64,000 bases of DNA from Vigna angularis (Eukaryota; Streptophyta; Magnoliopsida; Fabales; Fabaceae). Positions 1-13,008 of the stretch are shown piece by piece. The stretch is from the NCBI RefSeq assembly GCF_016808095.1, contig NC_068972.1:39215029-39279028 (forward strand), read 5' to 3'. Within the stretch, counting starts at the first letter, position 1, and each line of letters starts with the position of its first letter. Made by a program: the position numbers and the translations under genes. A model generated the notes under the pieces. That model saw only the letters and a list, made by a program, of their open reading frames with translations. It was not told the origin of the DNA and made no database searches.

Positions 1-257
1 ATGCCCAATGTTAACTCAAATTTAAGCCTAATCACAAGCAATTCTACTGTATAATTATCTTTTGCTCAATTCAACCATTCTGCATAAACTAATTTACACA
101 CTTCCTTATATAAAATTGAAATAACAGTCAAATTTATTCGTGAGATTTTTCTTTGTTTTATGGGTATATGAAAGTCTTTACAAAAGGTCTTCGCAAACTT
201 TTAGCAGGTTATTTCCCACTGCTTTCTTCTGTTATCTGAAATAGGAAATTTTTCTTT
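1..257. other. AT-rich sequence, nothing recognised
   Basis: I see no ORF or repeat structure here. If the small minus-strand ORF at 258-416 is a real gene, this stretch would be its 3' UTR or downstream introns. Confidence 0.4.
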
Positions 258-416
258 CTAGTGTTCTTCAGATTTGGTTTTTAATCTTATTCCATGAGCA
301 CGGCACAACAGAAGATATATAGATAGGAACAGAGAAAAACAAATTGAGAGAAGCAGTGAGGAGTAAGATTTGATTACCTTGAAAGAAAAATGTTGAGAAT
401 TTCTCCAATTTTCCAT
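258..416 (-). CDS. possible small membrane or secreted protein, 52 aa
   Basis: This is a 53-codon minus-strand ORF from ATG at 416 to TAG at 258-260. The predicted protein has a polar N-terminus (MENWRNSQHFSFK), one long hydrophobic stretch at about residues 18-38 rich in Leu, Ser, Ile and Phe, and a basic/acidic tail (RAHGIRLKTKSEEH). The layout fits a signal anchor, or a signal peptide with a very short mature part. A TATA-like box lies about 135 bp upstream, followed by a pyrimidine-rich leader typical of plants and two tiny upstream ORFs, at 491-511 (5 sense codons after ATG) and 419-433 (4 sense codons in all). A GT after the Lys codon (AAG|GTAATC) could also be a splice donor, in which case only the first 13 residues are coding and the gene continues beyond the window. 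I do not recognise the family. The promoter context is seen; the coding status is inferred. Confidence 0.35.
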   Translation of the reverse strand: MENWRNSQHFSFKVIKSYSSLLLSICFSLFLSIYLLLCRAHGIRLKTKSEEH

Positions 417-548
417 GCTTAGCCTCCCAGCATGATTGCCCTCTTTTTGCTCTGCAAAAGAAGAAGCAGAGAAAGAAGAAAGAGAAAGTTTTAGAGAAGT
501 AGTGCAGTCATCTTGGTGAAGTCAATGATAAATTATTGCTGAATAGTA

Positions 549-557
549 CTTTTATAG
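549..557 (-). promoter_or_regulatory. TATA box candidate for the 258-416 ORF
   Basis: On the minus strand this reads CTATAAAAG, a strong plant TATA match. Transcription would start near 515-525 and leave a leader of about 100 nt rich in CTT/TCT, as is common in plant 5' UTRs. Confidence 0.4.
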
Positions 558-559
558 AG

Positions 560-1647
<1,088 letters not shown>

Positions 1648-2154
1648 ATTCATTCTCTATTGTTTCACTTTACGAACCAATTACAAATTTTTCATATATC
1701 ACCAACAGTTTCAACAAAAAGATCATTATAATTTCAATTGGTTCTATACATTCTCACACAATCATTCGGAAACATATATTAGAAATCATACAAAAATGTC
1801 TCTTTTGGAAATAACTAGTTCTCATTCCTTAAAAAAAAATTTTGGGACATTAGAAATAAAATTGTAGCTTCCACAAAATTTCAAAAATTATATTCTTACA
1901 TTCAAATTAAAGATAATTGAGTCAAAAACATAATGTAAAAAAGAACAAACATAATTGAACAACTGTAAAAAAGTTATACACTGAGCAAAAAACACAAGTC
2001 AAAGCTATCAACAACCAAATCTAGAGGAACCTTACAAGGAAAATTGTTCTCACTACAAACTTCTAATTCAAGATCTGACCGATCAAAATAAATAAATATG
2101 TGTCTAAAATTCACTTTTAAAATTTCAATTCAATCTAACAAGTAACAAAACGAG

Positions 2155-2400
2155 AATCTTACTTTTTTCGAGATGAGTCTGACCATGAAACGAGATGTCG
2201 CCCAAGTGAAAATTTAGTCTCTAAGTAACAATTTTATCACTTGGGCGACAATTTTATCACTTATGCGCAGAAGCTTTGCTAAGTTACAGTATCATTCTCG
2301 TTTAAGCAAGAATGATGTTACTTGAGCGAGATCTGTCTCACTTGAGCGAATGTTTACTTGTTTGAACGAGAGTTTGATAGAAAATGAGTTAAGTTAATAT
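2155..2400. repeat. relict array of CTTGAGCGA-type motifs, probably LTR-derived
   Basis: Variants of CACTTGAGCGA and CACTTGGGCGA, and their inverse (TCGTTTAAGC), recur about ten times in 250 bp within AT-rich DNA. A cttacctgga-like phrase downstream (about 2817) resembles one in the LTRs at 21768 and 29185. A degraded gypsy LTR is the likeliest source. No LTR ends or TSD could be found. Confidence 0.4.
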
Positions 2401-3765
2401 TTTCGCTTGAATGAAAATTTGCTTAATTGAACGGGAATTTGAGAAAAATACACCAAAATTGTACATCATATATCAATTATATGATTCACATTCTCATCAT
2501 CAATATAATTTACTTAGAAAACACAAACAAATACATGTACAGCAATTCATCATTAGACTAGAAAACAACAAAATTAATTCAATCTGACCAAATCACAAAT
2601 CATAAATTATATTAATATTTGGAACTTATAAAAATTAATAAGATTCTCTTACTATTAACATTAGCACAACTATATAAAAAAGTTTAATCACAAAATAATA
2701 ATGTTATTTTAAAACAACTAATTGATTCTATCACATCTACGTACAACAAATCAATATTTAAAGTTTATAAAAATAAATAAACTCTCTTTTTAAAATTCAT
2801 AAAAATAAATAAACTCTCGTTACCTGGATTATCAAGTAAACAAAATGTTGAATTTTGAGAAGCTAAATATCGAGATCTCCATGTTATAAGTATAAGCATT
2901 ATGCATGAGACAACTTTGGTGTGGGCAAGTTTTTGCAGGACTACCCAACTCCCATTTCTTTGTTCTTCAAGTGAGTGGGTTTCTCCATGTTGAATTGGCT
3001 TATGTGCATAAATGATGTGGAAATTTCTCTTAGAAGTATAATTAAGTTATTTTATTTTAATATTATTTTTAAATACCAATTATTTTAGATTAAATTTTTT
3101 ATTTTCTTATCAGATGATCAATTATATATATACGGTAAGTTCATTAATTAAAATAAAAGAAAATATGCTTTTATTTAAGTATTCTTTCAAAAATTAAATT
3201 TATTCTATATTAAAAATCTAAATGAGGAACTTAATTATGATTAATATGAAGATAGAGGGTATTACAATTTTGAACATTCAAAATTTTAGATTGTTCAATG
3301 TTTTAATATAAATTAAATTTTTCATGATTGTTAAGCATTGAAAATCTAATGATGTAATATAAATACATTATACTTTAATCTCGAAATAAAAACAAAAGTT
3401 AAAGCTTCGTCCATATAATTGTGAGCACGAATATTTTGCTACTATAATAACACTAACTACTGTAACAAGAATAGGAGAAAAACAAAAGATAGAAAAGTAA
3501 GAAAAATATTTAAAAGAGTACTTCTCAAATTAAGATTATGCTAATGATTTTTAGATATGATACTTTTATTTTGAAAAAAAACAATTTTTCATTTGAGAGA
3601 ATAAAAACACCATTTTTTTAAATTTGAGAAATAAAAATAAAATTTGATCTAAATTTTAGAAAATAAATATAAAAAGTTTGAGTTTAAAAAACATATATAA
3701 ACCTACATTAATTATAATAAAAATTTTGTAACTTCTAAAGCAGAAGAAAAAAAATATTAAAAAAT
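2401..3765. other. AT-rich intergenic DNA
   Basis: No gene was recognised. Poly(A)-rich and TTTAAA-rich stretches precede the tRNA. Confidence 0.45.
3741..3765 (-). terminator. Pol III T-tract terminator of tRNA-Leu
   Basis: The minus strand directly 3' of the tRNA contains runs of six and eight T. RNA polymerase III normally stops at runs of four or more. Confidence 0.7.
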
Positions 3766-3848
3766 TGCAGGCTGTGGGGTTCGAACCCACGCGCACTTAT
3801 GTGCAGAAGATCTTAAGTCTTCCCCCTTAACCACTCGGGCAAACCTGC
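3766..3848 (-). tRNA. tRNA-Leu (anticodon UAA)
   Basis: The minus strand folds into a complete class II tRNA. The acceptor stem GCAGGTT pairs with AGCCTGC over 7 bp with one G-T pair. The D-arm region is TGCCCGAGTGGTTAAGG. The anticodon stem GAAGA/TCTTC encloses the loop CTTAAGA, giving anticodon TAA. A variable arm (TGCACATAAGTGCG) is followed by the T-arm GTGGGTTCGAACCCCAC. The discriminator base is A, as expected for Leu, and CCA is not encoded. There is no intron. T-rich tracts just 3' of the gene (minus strand) fit a Pol III terminator. The sequence looks intact, so it is probably functional, although a pseudogene cannot be excluded without expression data. Confidence 0.95.
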
Positions 3849-4859
3849 TTTTTTTATTTTAATTTGCATTCTATTATTAAATCTATTAAATAATATAAAT
3901 ATCAATTATTAAATGTTTATTGATATACTAGTAGTAGTGTCAGCTTTCTTCAAGGTTGACCATATCTTACGTTTTAACTTTTATATCTTTTTTCAATAGA
4001 TTTTTTTTTCTTAAAAATTTGAAATTTAACTTTTCAATTATCTAAAACAACATTACAAAATTCAAACATGAAACTAAAAACAATTAAACACAAGGTTATT
4101 CAAACGGAAAAGTCATAATTAAATAATATTATAAACATATTTATTCTTACATCTAAATTATACAATGTAATTATTTACATTAGATAGTTAATTACCATAT
4201 GGATAACTAGGACTCTAATCAATGTGATGAACAATTCCTGTATCATATGTTCAAATTTCCGAAACAGTTATAGTAACTTATGTTTATTTGTTATGCAATT
4301 TTAAATTACGAGGATATCTGTTATAAACCATTTTTTTAATTTAAATCTATTTACATTTAAATTTTTAATTATTTTTAAAGAAATATCTCTATTGTAAAAT
4401 AAAAAAGGTATAAATATGTGGAATCAACCCTTTTAGTATTATTTTAACGAAAAAATGTAACTGGGTTTGGTACTATAGTAGATGTACTATTATTTTAAAT
4501 ATTATGAACCTATAATCCATTTTGTTTTAATCTTCAGATAAGTTAATATTTACCTTATATATAAATACTTTTACAAATAGCTGTGGGATATAATACATGT
4601 TCAATAAGTGACGAGACTTTCTCAATTCGAGTTCAAATATCTTTTGATCAACCGGGCTTCTTACTGCATCCTACAAATTTCTTTCTGCACCCCAAACTTC
4701 TCCATATCCCTAAGTTACTCTTAGCAACTTTTAACTTTGATTTTGACTAGGGTTTGACACCCCCGTTTGCACGCTTCATCCTTCGCCTGTACCTTCTTCA
4801 TTCCACTTGTACTTTCAAAAATTGAATTTTGAAATCTAATAAATAAAAAACTAAACATA
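3849..4859. other. AT-rich intergenic DNA
   Basis: No gene was recognised. The phrase ttctttctgcacccc at 4680 recurs in similar form at 5737, on the other side of the degenerate repeat block, so the two may be parts of one old element. Confidence 0.4.
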
Positions 4860-5620
4860 AAACTAAATTTTAAAATTCAATAAATAAAAAAACTCTACGT
4901 ATAATCATATTTCGAAATCTAATAAATAAAAATATCTAGAACCGGATTTCACATCCAGTTTTTGAAAATCCAAAATCAAATTTCAAGATCTGAAAAAAAA
5001 AATTCATGCTTATATTTAATAATTTGGGAAAATCTAAAATTAGATTACGAAATACGAAAAAATCTAGAACCAAATTTTGAAATTTGAAAAATTCATAATT
5101 GAATTTAAAAATCTAATTTCTAAAAGTTCAGAACTAGATTTCGAAATTTGAAAAAATTTATAATTGAATTTTAAAAGTCAAGAAAATTCAGAATTAGATT
5201 TCAAAATTCTGAAAAATCCAAAACTAAATTTCAAAATTTGGAAAATCTAGAACCAGATTTTAAAACCCCCCGCTAAATGTAGAACTGGATTTCCGAATCC
5301 AGAAATCCAAAACGGATTTTGAAATCCAATTTCTAAATATTCAGAATCAGATTTAAAAATCCAGAAAATTCCAAAAATGAATTTTCAAATTCGAGAAATC
5401 CAAAACCAAATTTTGAAATTTGGAAAAATCAGAGAAAATATATAAACTAGATTCAAAACGAGAGAAAAATTCATTTTTGAAATCTGAAAAAATTCAAAAT
5501 CAAATTTTGAAATCTGGAAAAATCAGAGAAAATATATAAACTAGATTCAAAATCAGAGAAAAATACATTATCGAATTTTAAAATCCAAGAATTCCGAAAC
5601 TTGATTTTGAAATCAAGGAA
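4860..5620. repeat. degenerate tandem-like repeat (GAAATCCAGAAAATCC variants)
   Basis: About twenty diverged copies of a 30-45 bp phrase built from AATTTTGAAATCTGGAAAAA and AATCCAGAAC variants follow each other. Copies near 5407 and 5510 share an almost identical block (gaaaaatcagagaaaatata). Similar ctgcaccc phrases flank the block on both sides, which suggests the body of a decayed non-autonomous transposon. Superfamily not resolved. Confidence 0.5.
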
Positions 5621-5759
5621 ATATATATAATCTATAGGCTTAGCTCAGTAAAATTTAGGGGTACATAAGAAAAACATAGAAATCCCCACCTTTATTCACC
5701 TTAAAATTTGTTGGCCCAATACTCATTATACAAAGAATTTCTCCCTGCACCCTGTTTTC

Positions 5760-6914
5760 TTTATGCACCTATACTTTTTTAAAATTTCACATATTCCGTG
5801 ATTAAATTCTAGTTTTTGATTGTATAATCCGTAGATATTTGGATTACGTGATCCATATTCGAAAATATTAATTTTACTTTGAATTATTCAATCCATAATG
5901 CATTATTTTTTAAATGTCTTCCGGATTCTAAAATTCGTGACAATTTTGATTTTCTTTCTGCCAATGACTTTTTCCCTCACCTAATGTACCAGCACAACAA
6001 CGCCCATTCGTAGTTGCGAGAATAAAAGATTCAAAGAAAATATTGAATTGTTAAAATGAAAAAAAAAATTATTTGACATATCTAAATATTTTACAACGTT
6101 ATATTTATTTTCTACTTTCTTTTCTTAAAAGAATACAAAATTTTATACTTTTATGACCATTTTACTATTATACTATTACGTGTTAAATGAATGAAAAGTA
6201 TGTAATAATTAATTTACTCAATTAAAAAAGAAGATATGTTGTCCATCTTAGCCTTAGCTTTACCGCATCCCTTACCTCTCTGTTTCCAACCTCCCATTGC
6301 TTCTTGCCACCTATTTGATTTATCCTAAAAATATAAATATATTTTTATATTATTTTTTTATTCTTAATTCTTTTATAATTTGTATTTATTTGATTATTTA
6401 AGAAATTATTAAAAAATAACCTAGGTTTAAAATATTACTTTTTTTAAACTATTTTTTCATTTATTTTAAACTTTCTAACTAATTATTTCACTATTTTATC
6501 CACTTAGTTTGTTATTAAACTTATTTACCGTAAAAATAAAAATATATTTCAACTCTATCATTTAATATTTAATAATATATTATTTTAATTATTAAATTAC
6601 GTTTTTAGTTTTCCAAATTTAAGATATTTATATCAACTTCTAAAATGTTAATTATGTCTTAAATTCAAATTCTATTGATTTAATTGATGCATCTCTAAAA
6701 ATTATTTTAAGAATTACTTATTTTTAAAATAGATAAATAAATATTTTTTTATTGTGTCATTTAATAAATTATTAAAGAATGACTTATATTTAAAGTATTA
6801 ATTTTTTATATTTTTTTTATTTTTTATTTCTAACTATTTTGTCATGTAATAAAATTCAATTTAGAATAATATATTTAGCTTTTTCTATTAAAAAAGTATT
6901 ATTTTAAAAAATAT
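5760..6914. other. AT-rich intergenic DNA
   Basis: No coding or repeat structure was recognised beyond homopolymer-rich sequence. Confidence 0.45.
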
Positions 6915-9542
6915 TTATTAATAGGTTTAATCATTATAAAAATCCCATTTTTGTTTTGAAAAAATAGTTGTTTCTAATTTTTTTTGTCTAAATTTAGTCT
7001 CTAAATTGAAAAAATTGATGCAATCCGACCTTTGTTGTTAAATTCATTAAACGAGGTTAGGAGATAATGAGGTGTACATGTAAAGAGATCACGAGATGGA
7101 CGTGTATAATGGATACGTGACATTTGACCTTGACCTTGACCTTCACACATACAAGATTCGAACCATCACTATTGGAGCCACTACTATCGACAATTAACCA
7201 CAATGTCATCTTCACCACCTACTCACGCAACCCATGCTCGAATTCGTAAAACCAAATCATGAATCCACCTCGTGATAGCATTTTTGTTCCACTATTGAAT
7301 CCTAATTTGCAAAACCTAAATTGCAGATATGAAAAAATTGCACAACTATGGAAACTCCTCGATGTGCCATCTCAGTGATGATAATGTTAAATATTACCAT
7401 TACCTAAGCATCATTTCAGTAGCAAAATCAACTCTTCTTTAGCTTATTACTTGCTTAAATCCTCTCTTTTATCTTGCTTTAGTGTTTACTTATATTTTGG
7501 GTTACATTACCTAAATAATACTCTAATCCCCTATTTTTGATCCATTTTGATTTTAGGAAGATCCTCCATTACATCGAAGAGTCTCGACCAACCACAAAAG
7601 CAAGTAAATTTGCACAGAATTGAAGGAATCAGAATACCAGAACGAGTGACACTAAGCGCCACCCATTGATGAAGAACAAGTATTGATTCAAGTAAGCCTG
7701 GTGCGGAGCGCCCAGGACAGCGTTGAGCGCTGCATTTTGCGAAAGTTGTGCCCAGGGCGCTAACAACCCAACGTTGGGCGGCCAATCTCCAGAAAGTCGG
7801 CGGTGCTGATGTGCCAGATCTGGTCTATTTAAGTCAGAAACACGAAGAGAAATGGGTCTTTGGTGGTTTGGAGGTGCGATTTCACTCGGAGGAAAGCTTG
7901 AAAGGCTGCTAGGGTTTGTGGGAAGACTCTCATCTTGTTGGGGTTAGTTGTAGCCTTTGAATTCTTGTGTAATTGTTGAATGATTTGAAGATATAAATGC
8001 TTTTTCTATCAATTACTAGTATTCTTGTTTCCAATCTTAAAGCTTGCATGTAATAGGAATGTTCATGACTTGATTTTGGGGTTTCATAGGTTATGGAAAC
8101 GTAAGATGGAACCTAGAACTAAAACAAGAGTGATAACTTCCCAATTTTGCCACTCTTTCTGTGCTTAGGAGTCCATTTTAGTTTCTTATTGGGTAGAATT
8201 AGGCTAGTTTTAGGATTTTTCTTTATATTTGTAGTTTTGTAAAATTGTGGTTAAAATTAAGGTTTTAGGAGTAATTTTTACTGTTTGTAAATAATTAAGA
8301 TATTAATACTTTTTTAGAAAATATTTTGATAAAAATTCTCTCTTTTTACTTGTTAAATTTCCTTTACTTTCTTTAATTTTTGTACTGATTTTTCTTTGTT
8401 GCATAAATATTGGGTTGAATGGATTAAACTTGGGCTGTTGTTGTTGATGCATTTATATTGGGCCTCAGCCTTGGACAGATGGAATAAAACTGGGCTGCTG
8501 CCACACTTGAGAATGGGCTGCTGGATGCTACTCTGCTGCAGATATTGTTTGGGCCGCTTGTGCACTAGATTCTGGGCAGCTGGGTTGGGTTCCCACTTAT
8601 TGAAGTGCAGCTGCTACCTTACTTGGGCTCCAATTAGTGAAACTACAGCGTTTTGATTATTGATGTGGTGCGTTTTTGTGGCGTTGTTGCTGTTATGGGG
8701 AGTAAAGCTCGAAGACATGCTTCATTCTAGAGAAAAACACCCAAAAGCTAGGGCTTGTGTGAGAAAGAGAGGAGAAGACGAAGTCGCAATCTTGCCCGGG
8801 GAAGAAGCTGACTGGAGCTGAACGAAGAGAAGATGATCGAAGGGCTGAGATGCATAGATTGCGAGAAAAGAAGACAAATCGTTGGATCGTTAAAGCGAAG
8901 CGTCGAAGGTTCTCAACTTATCTTCCCTTTCCCCTTTCTTCCTTGTTCATTGTTTTCTGACCCTATATAAAGGGATGTAAATAGCTTTTGAAAAAGGTAT
9001 CGAGTGGAGGGTGACAGACTTCGCTCTGGAGGATTGTAACGCGGAGGGTGATAGACTCCGCGAGGGTAACACACTTATTTTTTTTAGCATTTACCTTTCT
9101 GAATATATTTTGGATTGTTCCAGCTTTAGTATATACGTTCTGTTTACTTCTTTTCTTTAAATAGGTTTTGTTTTTAATTTGATTCTTTTCATTTTAAATT
9201 TCATTATTTCATTTCTTTGTCCCCACCTAGTTAGTAGTTTAGATAGTAAATAAATAAAACAAGCTCTAACTCTACATTTTGAAACTTAACAAATTGAGTC
9301 CTTGGAGTGATATTCTGATCATCCCTATATTACATTAGTGGGGACCAGACTTTGTTCTGCTTAAACGACTAAAAGGCAGTTTAACAAAGAGTCCTTGTGG
9401 TTCATTGATTCTAAGGATGGAAGATGATTCACATGTTATCTTAAGATCCTAGTTCTTAATGGGGTTTTGCTTGTTAATTAATCAGTGGATTGGTAGTTAA
9501 TAGATAAAAACTAGGCTCTTTCATCTAAGGGATTAAGGCTAG

Positions 9543-9662
9543 AGTAATTTTGTGGATTTAATTTAGTAATTCGATGGAGAGGAGATGAAATTGTGCATGC
9601 ACAGTAATTTTGTGGATTTAATTTATTAATTTGATGGAGAGGAAATGAAATTGTGTATGCTC
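9543..9662. repeat. 60-bp tandem duplication
   Basis: Two adjacent copies of a 60-bp unit beginning AGTAATTTTGTGGATTTAAT (9543 and 9603) differ at only a few positions. Confidence 0.85.
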
Positions 9663-9909
9663 AAGGTGAATTGATGAATCCTAACCTTAGCAATGTCATT
9701 TCATATCATTCTTACTTTATTTCCTTCTTAAGTGTCTTCTAACACCAAAGTCCAAACTTGTATAGTTGAAATTTCATCTTCTTTGCACTTATTTTTCAAT
9801 TGATATGTTGTTATTGAGTCTATATGAGTTGTTAATAATACAATTAACTAGTATTACACGAGTCTCTTCGGAAATGATAATTGGTCTTACCATTTTATAT
9901 TACTTGAAC

Positions 9910-10424
9910 AAGGGATGACAACGGGTCGGGTCGGACACGGATAGTGCCTACCCACAACCTGATCCGTCGCAAAAAATTGTACCCGCTACCTGCACGGATA
10001 TCTGTTTAGAAAATACCTGCGGGTATTTTAAAACTCACGGGTACCCACAAAAAATAAAAAAAAATATTTTATACATTTTTAAAATAAAATTTAAATAAAA
10101 ATACAATATATATATAATATAATATAAATCAAATTATATAAAATTTAATTTTAATTAAATTTAACCTAATAAAATATAATTTTATTTTAATTAAAATTAA
10201 AATTAATTAAAAAATATATAAATTAATTTTATTTATTTATTTTTTGCGGGTAATGGGTACCCGGAGGTCGGATAGTATACTACCCGTACTCGACCTGTTT
10301 AGAAGCGGGTATTAAAATACCCGCTGCCCATTACCTGCAGATAATAAATATCCGTAGATAGTAACTATCTGTCACGAATTTTATCCATGAATATCCGTGT
10401 CCGTAGATTTTTTGGTCATCCCTA
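9910..10424. mobile_element. hAT-type MITE, 515 bp
   Basis: The left end is AAGGGATGACAACGGG and the right end is TTGGTCATCCCTA. The inferred 8-bp TSD is ACTTGAAC on the left (9902-9909) and ACTTAAAT on the right (10425-10432), 6 of 8 identical. Inner arms are rich in GGGTACCCG and CGGGTA motifs, with an AT-rich core of AATTAAAATT. The length and termini match the copy at 30623-31136. It interrupts LTR-like sequence, which reads on from ACTTG to GATTTGGTACAC across the insertion. No transposase is present. Confidence 0.75.
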
Positions 10425-11215
10425 ACTTAAATGATTTGGTACACTTGCGAATGAGATCACACGTGCCACCAAAAACATAAACCATGTTCGAAATCATGAA
10501 ACCGAAATCATGAAACCAAAATCACAAATCCAACTTCACTGCACCATAAATCAGCCGAGGTATATCAATTTCTTTCGACCACGGTCACCCATTGATGCGA
10601 AATCCATGCATCTACAACAAAACAGAGCCAGCACCAATACAAATTTATCTCGCGAGTAGTCCAAATCGCAACTAATCCACGGAACACCTCGTGACAGCCA
10701 TAGTTCTTCCATGTCGTTAGTCACCATGACACCACTATTCAACGTGCCACCACCGTCACTTTGACGCCACCATCACCCATTCACGATAACAACAACCACA
10801 TATCTTCGTCGTTCATCCCACCAACACAATCCACCGTGAATAGCAAAAATCGTCGCCACGTTCATCGCGAGCACAAAGCCACAACAAGATCTCCTTTAAA
10901 ATACAAAGCTTCCACTTATGAATTTGGCCACGCCACCTTCTTTGCACCACAAACCTGCCAGATTTTCTTCACCACCATGTGAAATCACGAGCACCATGTT
11001 CGACCTTCACAACGAAAACTCTCCATTCATTTCAACATCAAATACCATATATACATGTCCACCCGATCATCTCCTAACTTTGTTTTAGCCAAATTAATGG
11101 TAAAGGTAGGATTGTATCAATTTTTTCAAATTAAAGATTTAATTGACAAAAAATAATTAGAAAGAACGATTTATGATTTTGAACCAAAAGTAAGGACCAC
11201 AATAATAATTAAATC

Positions 11216-11779
11216 TTATTAATATTAGAAAGTGTTTTCATTATCATATAAAATATTGTCTCTCTTAAGAGTTATTTTACTCTTTTATCTATTTTATTTG
11301 TTTTGAAACTGATTTACTAAAAACAATAGAAATATAGTTTTAAATAGCACTATTAATTTCTTAAATTTTAAACCTTCATTTCAATTTCCAAGTCAATTAT
11401 AAAGTTGAAGTTTTTCTTCGTTACTCAGCAATGACTAAAAATTATTTTAAGAATTAGTTAATAATAAATAATTACTTCTTTTATATCTATATGCAAATTT
11501 TAATTACAAGTTCTAGTATAATTTCAATATATTTATTATTTAATAATAATTTATATTTAAAATATTAATTTTTTATACTATTTTTTTATTTTTATTTTAT
11601 CCTTTTATTATTTCTAATTACTTAATAATTTAATAAATTATTAAAGAAGAACTTGTTACTTGCATTAATTTTTTATATTATTTTTTATTTTAAATTTTAT
11701 CATTTAATACTAATTATCTTAAAATGTACTACATTAGTATTTATATTATCATTAATATCCATGTCTATGAATATATAAT
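11216..11779. other. AT-rich intergenic DNA
   Basis: Nothing was recognised beyond the right TSD (11216-11224) of the Mutator-like element. Confidence 0.45.
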
Positions 11780-12470
11780 TATATATTATTTAGACGAGTT
11801 TAACTACATACACTAGACGAATATAACAAAAATATTAAATAAAAATAACTTATATTAAAAATATTAATTATCTTTTCTATACTATTTTTTAACTTTTAAT
11901 TCTACCATTTTATAATTTTCTAATTTCTAATTACTTGGTCTTTTAATAAAATAAAATTTAGAAAGTTTAACAACAAATTTATCCATACAATCAGTAGACA
12001 AATATAGCCAAAAACATTAAACGAGATATTTCATACATTGATTACACAAGTCTTGGAATACTCATTAGAAAAGTTTGTCTAAACACTTATTAGACGAGTC
12101 TAATAACAACATATAATGGTAAGATGACCTTATCAATATACATTAGACAGATTTATCTATACACAACTTAGACAAGTCTATTAATACAATACAAGTTTGT
12201 CCATTCATTAATTGAATAAGTCTTGTAGTACACATTATATGAGTGTGTCCATATATTTATGAGACAAGTCTAACAATGCATATAAAGGTTTGTCAATCAT
12301 TAATTAGATGAATTTAAGAATACACATTATACATGTCTTTTCATAACTTATTAGGCGAGTATTGCAAAAAATATTATACAAGTTTAACAATACAGATTAC
12401 ACAAGACTATAGATACACTAATCAGAAGAGTATAAAAAAATATATTAGACGAGTCATTCCATACGTTGGT
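11780..12470. repeat. degenerate array of TTAGACGAGT/TAGACAAGTC motifs
   Basis: The phrase ACATTAGACGAGT and variants (attagacaagtc, attatacaagt, attagatga) recur about 18 times at irregular spacing of 25-45 bp, alternating with TTTGTCCATA. It looks like an old, diverged minisatellite. No coding sense. Confidence 0.6.
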
Positions 12471-13008
12471 TAGATTCCATTATGACTTGTTTAGACCTTT
12501 AGTTTACATAATTTGGTGTTAGAAGGTGTAATTATGAGTTTGGGTACTTTTGGAGATGTCAAATGGTTTAAAGCACATATTCTTTGGTTTAATGATAAAG
12601 GGGTACTTAGTTTTATCTATAAGTGTGTTTTCACATCAATTTTAATGTTTAAATAACCAATTTGATCAGTTGTATAATACTAGGTGCATAAAAACCATAA
12701 AAATAGGGTGTTGTCATCTGATATGGCATTGAGGGGTAGTTTTCTAGCATTGAACGCCATGTTCCTATGGTGAGTTTTGAGTTTATTTCTTTTATGTTTT
12801 TGTGAATAATAATTATATTGATGATTTAATATATGTTTGGTCTATAGGGATCATGTAAGTCTTCCTGGCAAAGGGTATTCAAGTAAGCAAGTCTCGTTAA
12901 GATGAACGACGGTTGGAAAAGGCTACTCGTGGTTGTGGTTGGTTGGGAATGCTTCTGTTGGAGGGGGAGTGTACCTATGTGAAAGGGACTCACCCTTGAG
13001 GGGCAAAT

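Larger units (their letters stand above)
7385..10434. mobile_element. LTR-retrotransposon-derived block inside the Mutator-like element
   Basis: Several features suggest one or two nested LTRs without coding sequence: a TATA motif within CCCTATATAAAGGG (8963-8976), a possible LTR start TGATAACTTCCC at 8131, polypyrimidine stretches, and a 3' end phrase GATTTGGTACACTTGC at about 10434 that I recall from legume gypsy LTRs. The part at 7700-7790 is GC-rich with repeated GAGCGC and GGGCG motifs. No gag or pol is present. The exact limits and TSD were not found. ORFs here (7531-7785, 8396-8656) look accidental. Confidence 0.4.
6924..11215. mobile_element. non-autonomous Mutator-like element with long TIRs, 4.3 kb
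   Basis: The left end starts GGTTTAATCATTATAAAAA. The right end, read inverted, starts GATTTAATTATTATTGTGG, and the match continues at lower identity for roughly 180 bp, with shared blocks such as GAAAAAATTGAT, CAATCC, GGTTAGGAGAT/AGTTAGGAGAT and ACATGT. Both sides are flanked by the same 9 bp, TTATTAATA (6915-6923 and 11216-11224). A 9-bp duplication with long TIRs is diagnostic of the Mutator superfamily. No transposase was found. The interior holds LTR-type DNA and a nested hAT MITE. The same TIR start occurs at 53358 and 63685. The ends and TSD are seen; the superfamily follows from established rules. Confidence 0.85.

Noticed and set aside
417..440. Similarity of AGCCTCCCAGCATGATTG to the miR167 family
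   Set aside because: The match needs an inserted base and mismatches at both ends, and I could not find a paired arm nearby to form a precursor hairpin.
2155..2400. Repeated motif array considered as a CRISPR-like array
   Set aside because: The spacing is irregular, the motif occurs in both orientations and the DNA is plant; it fits an LTR remnant.
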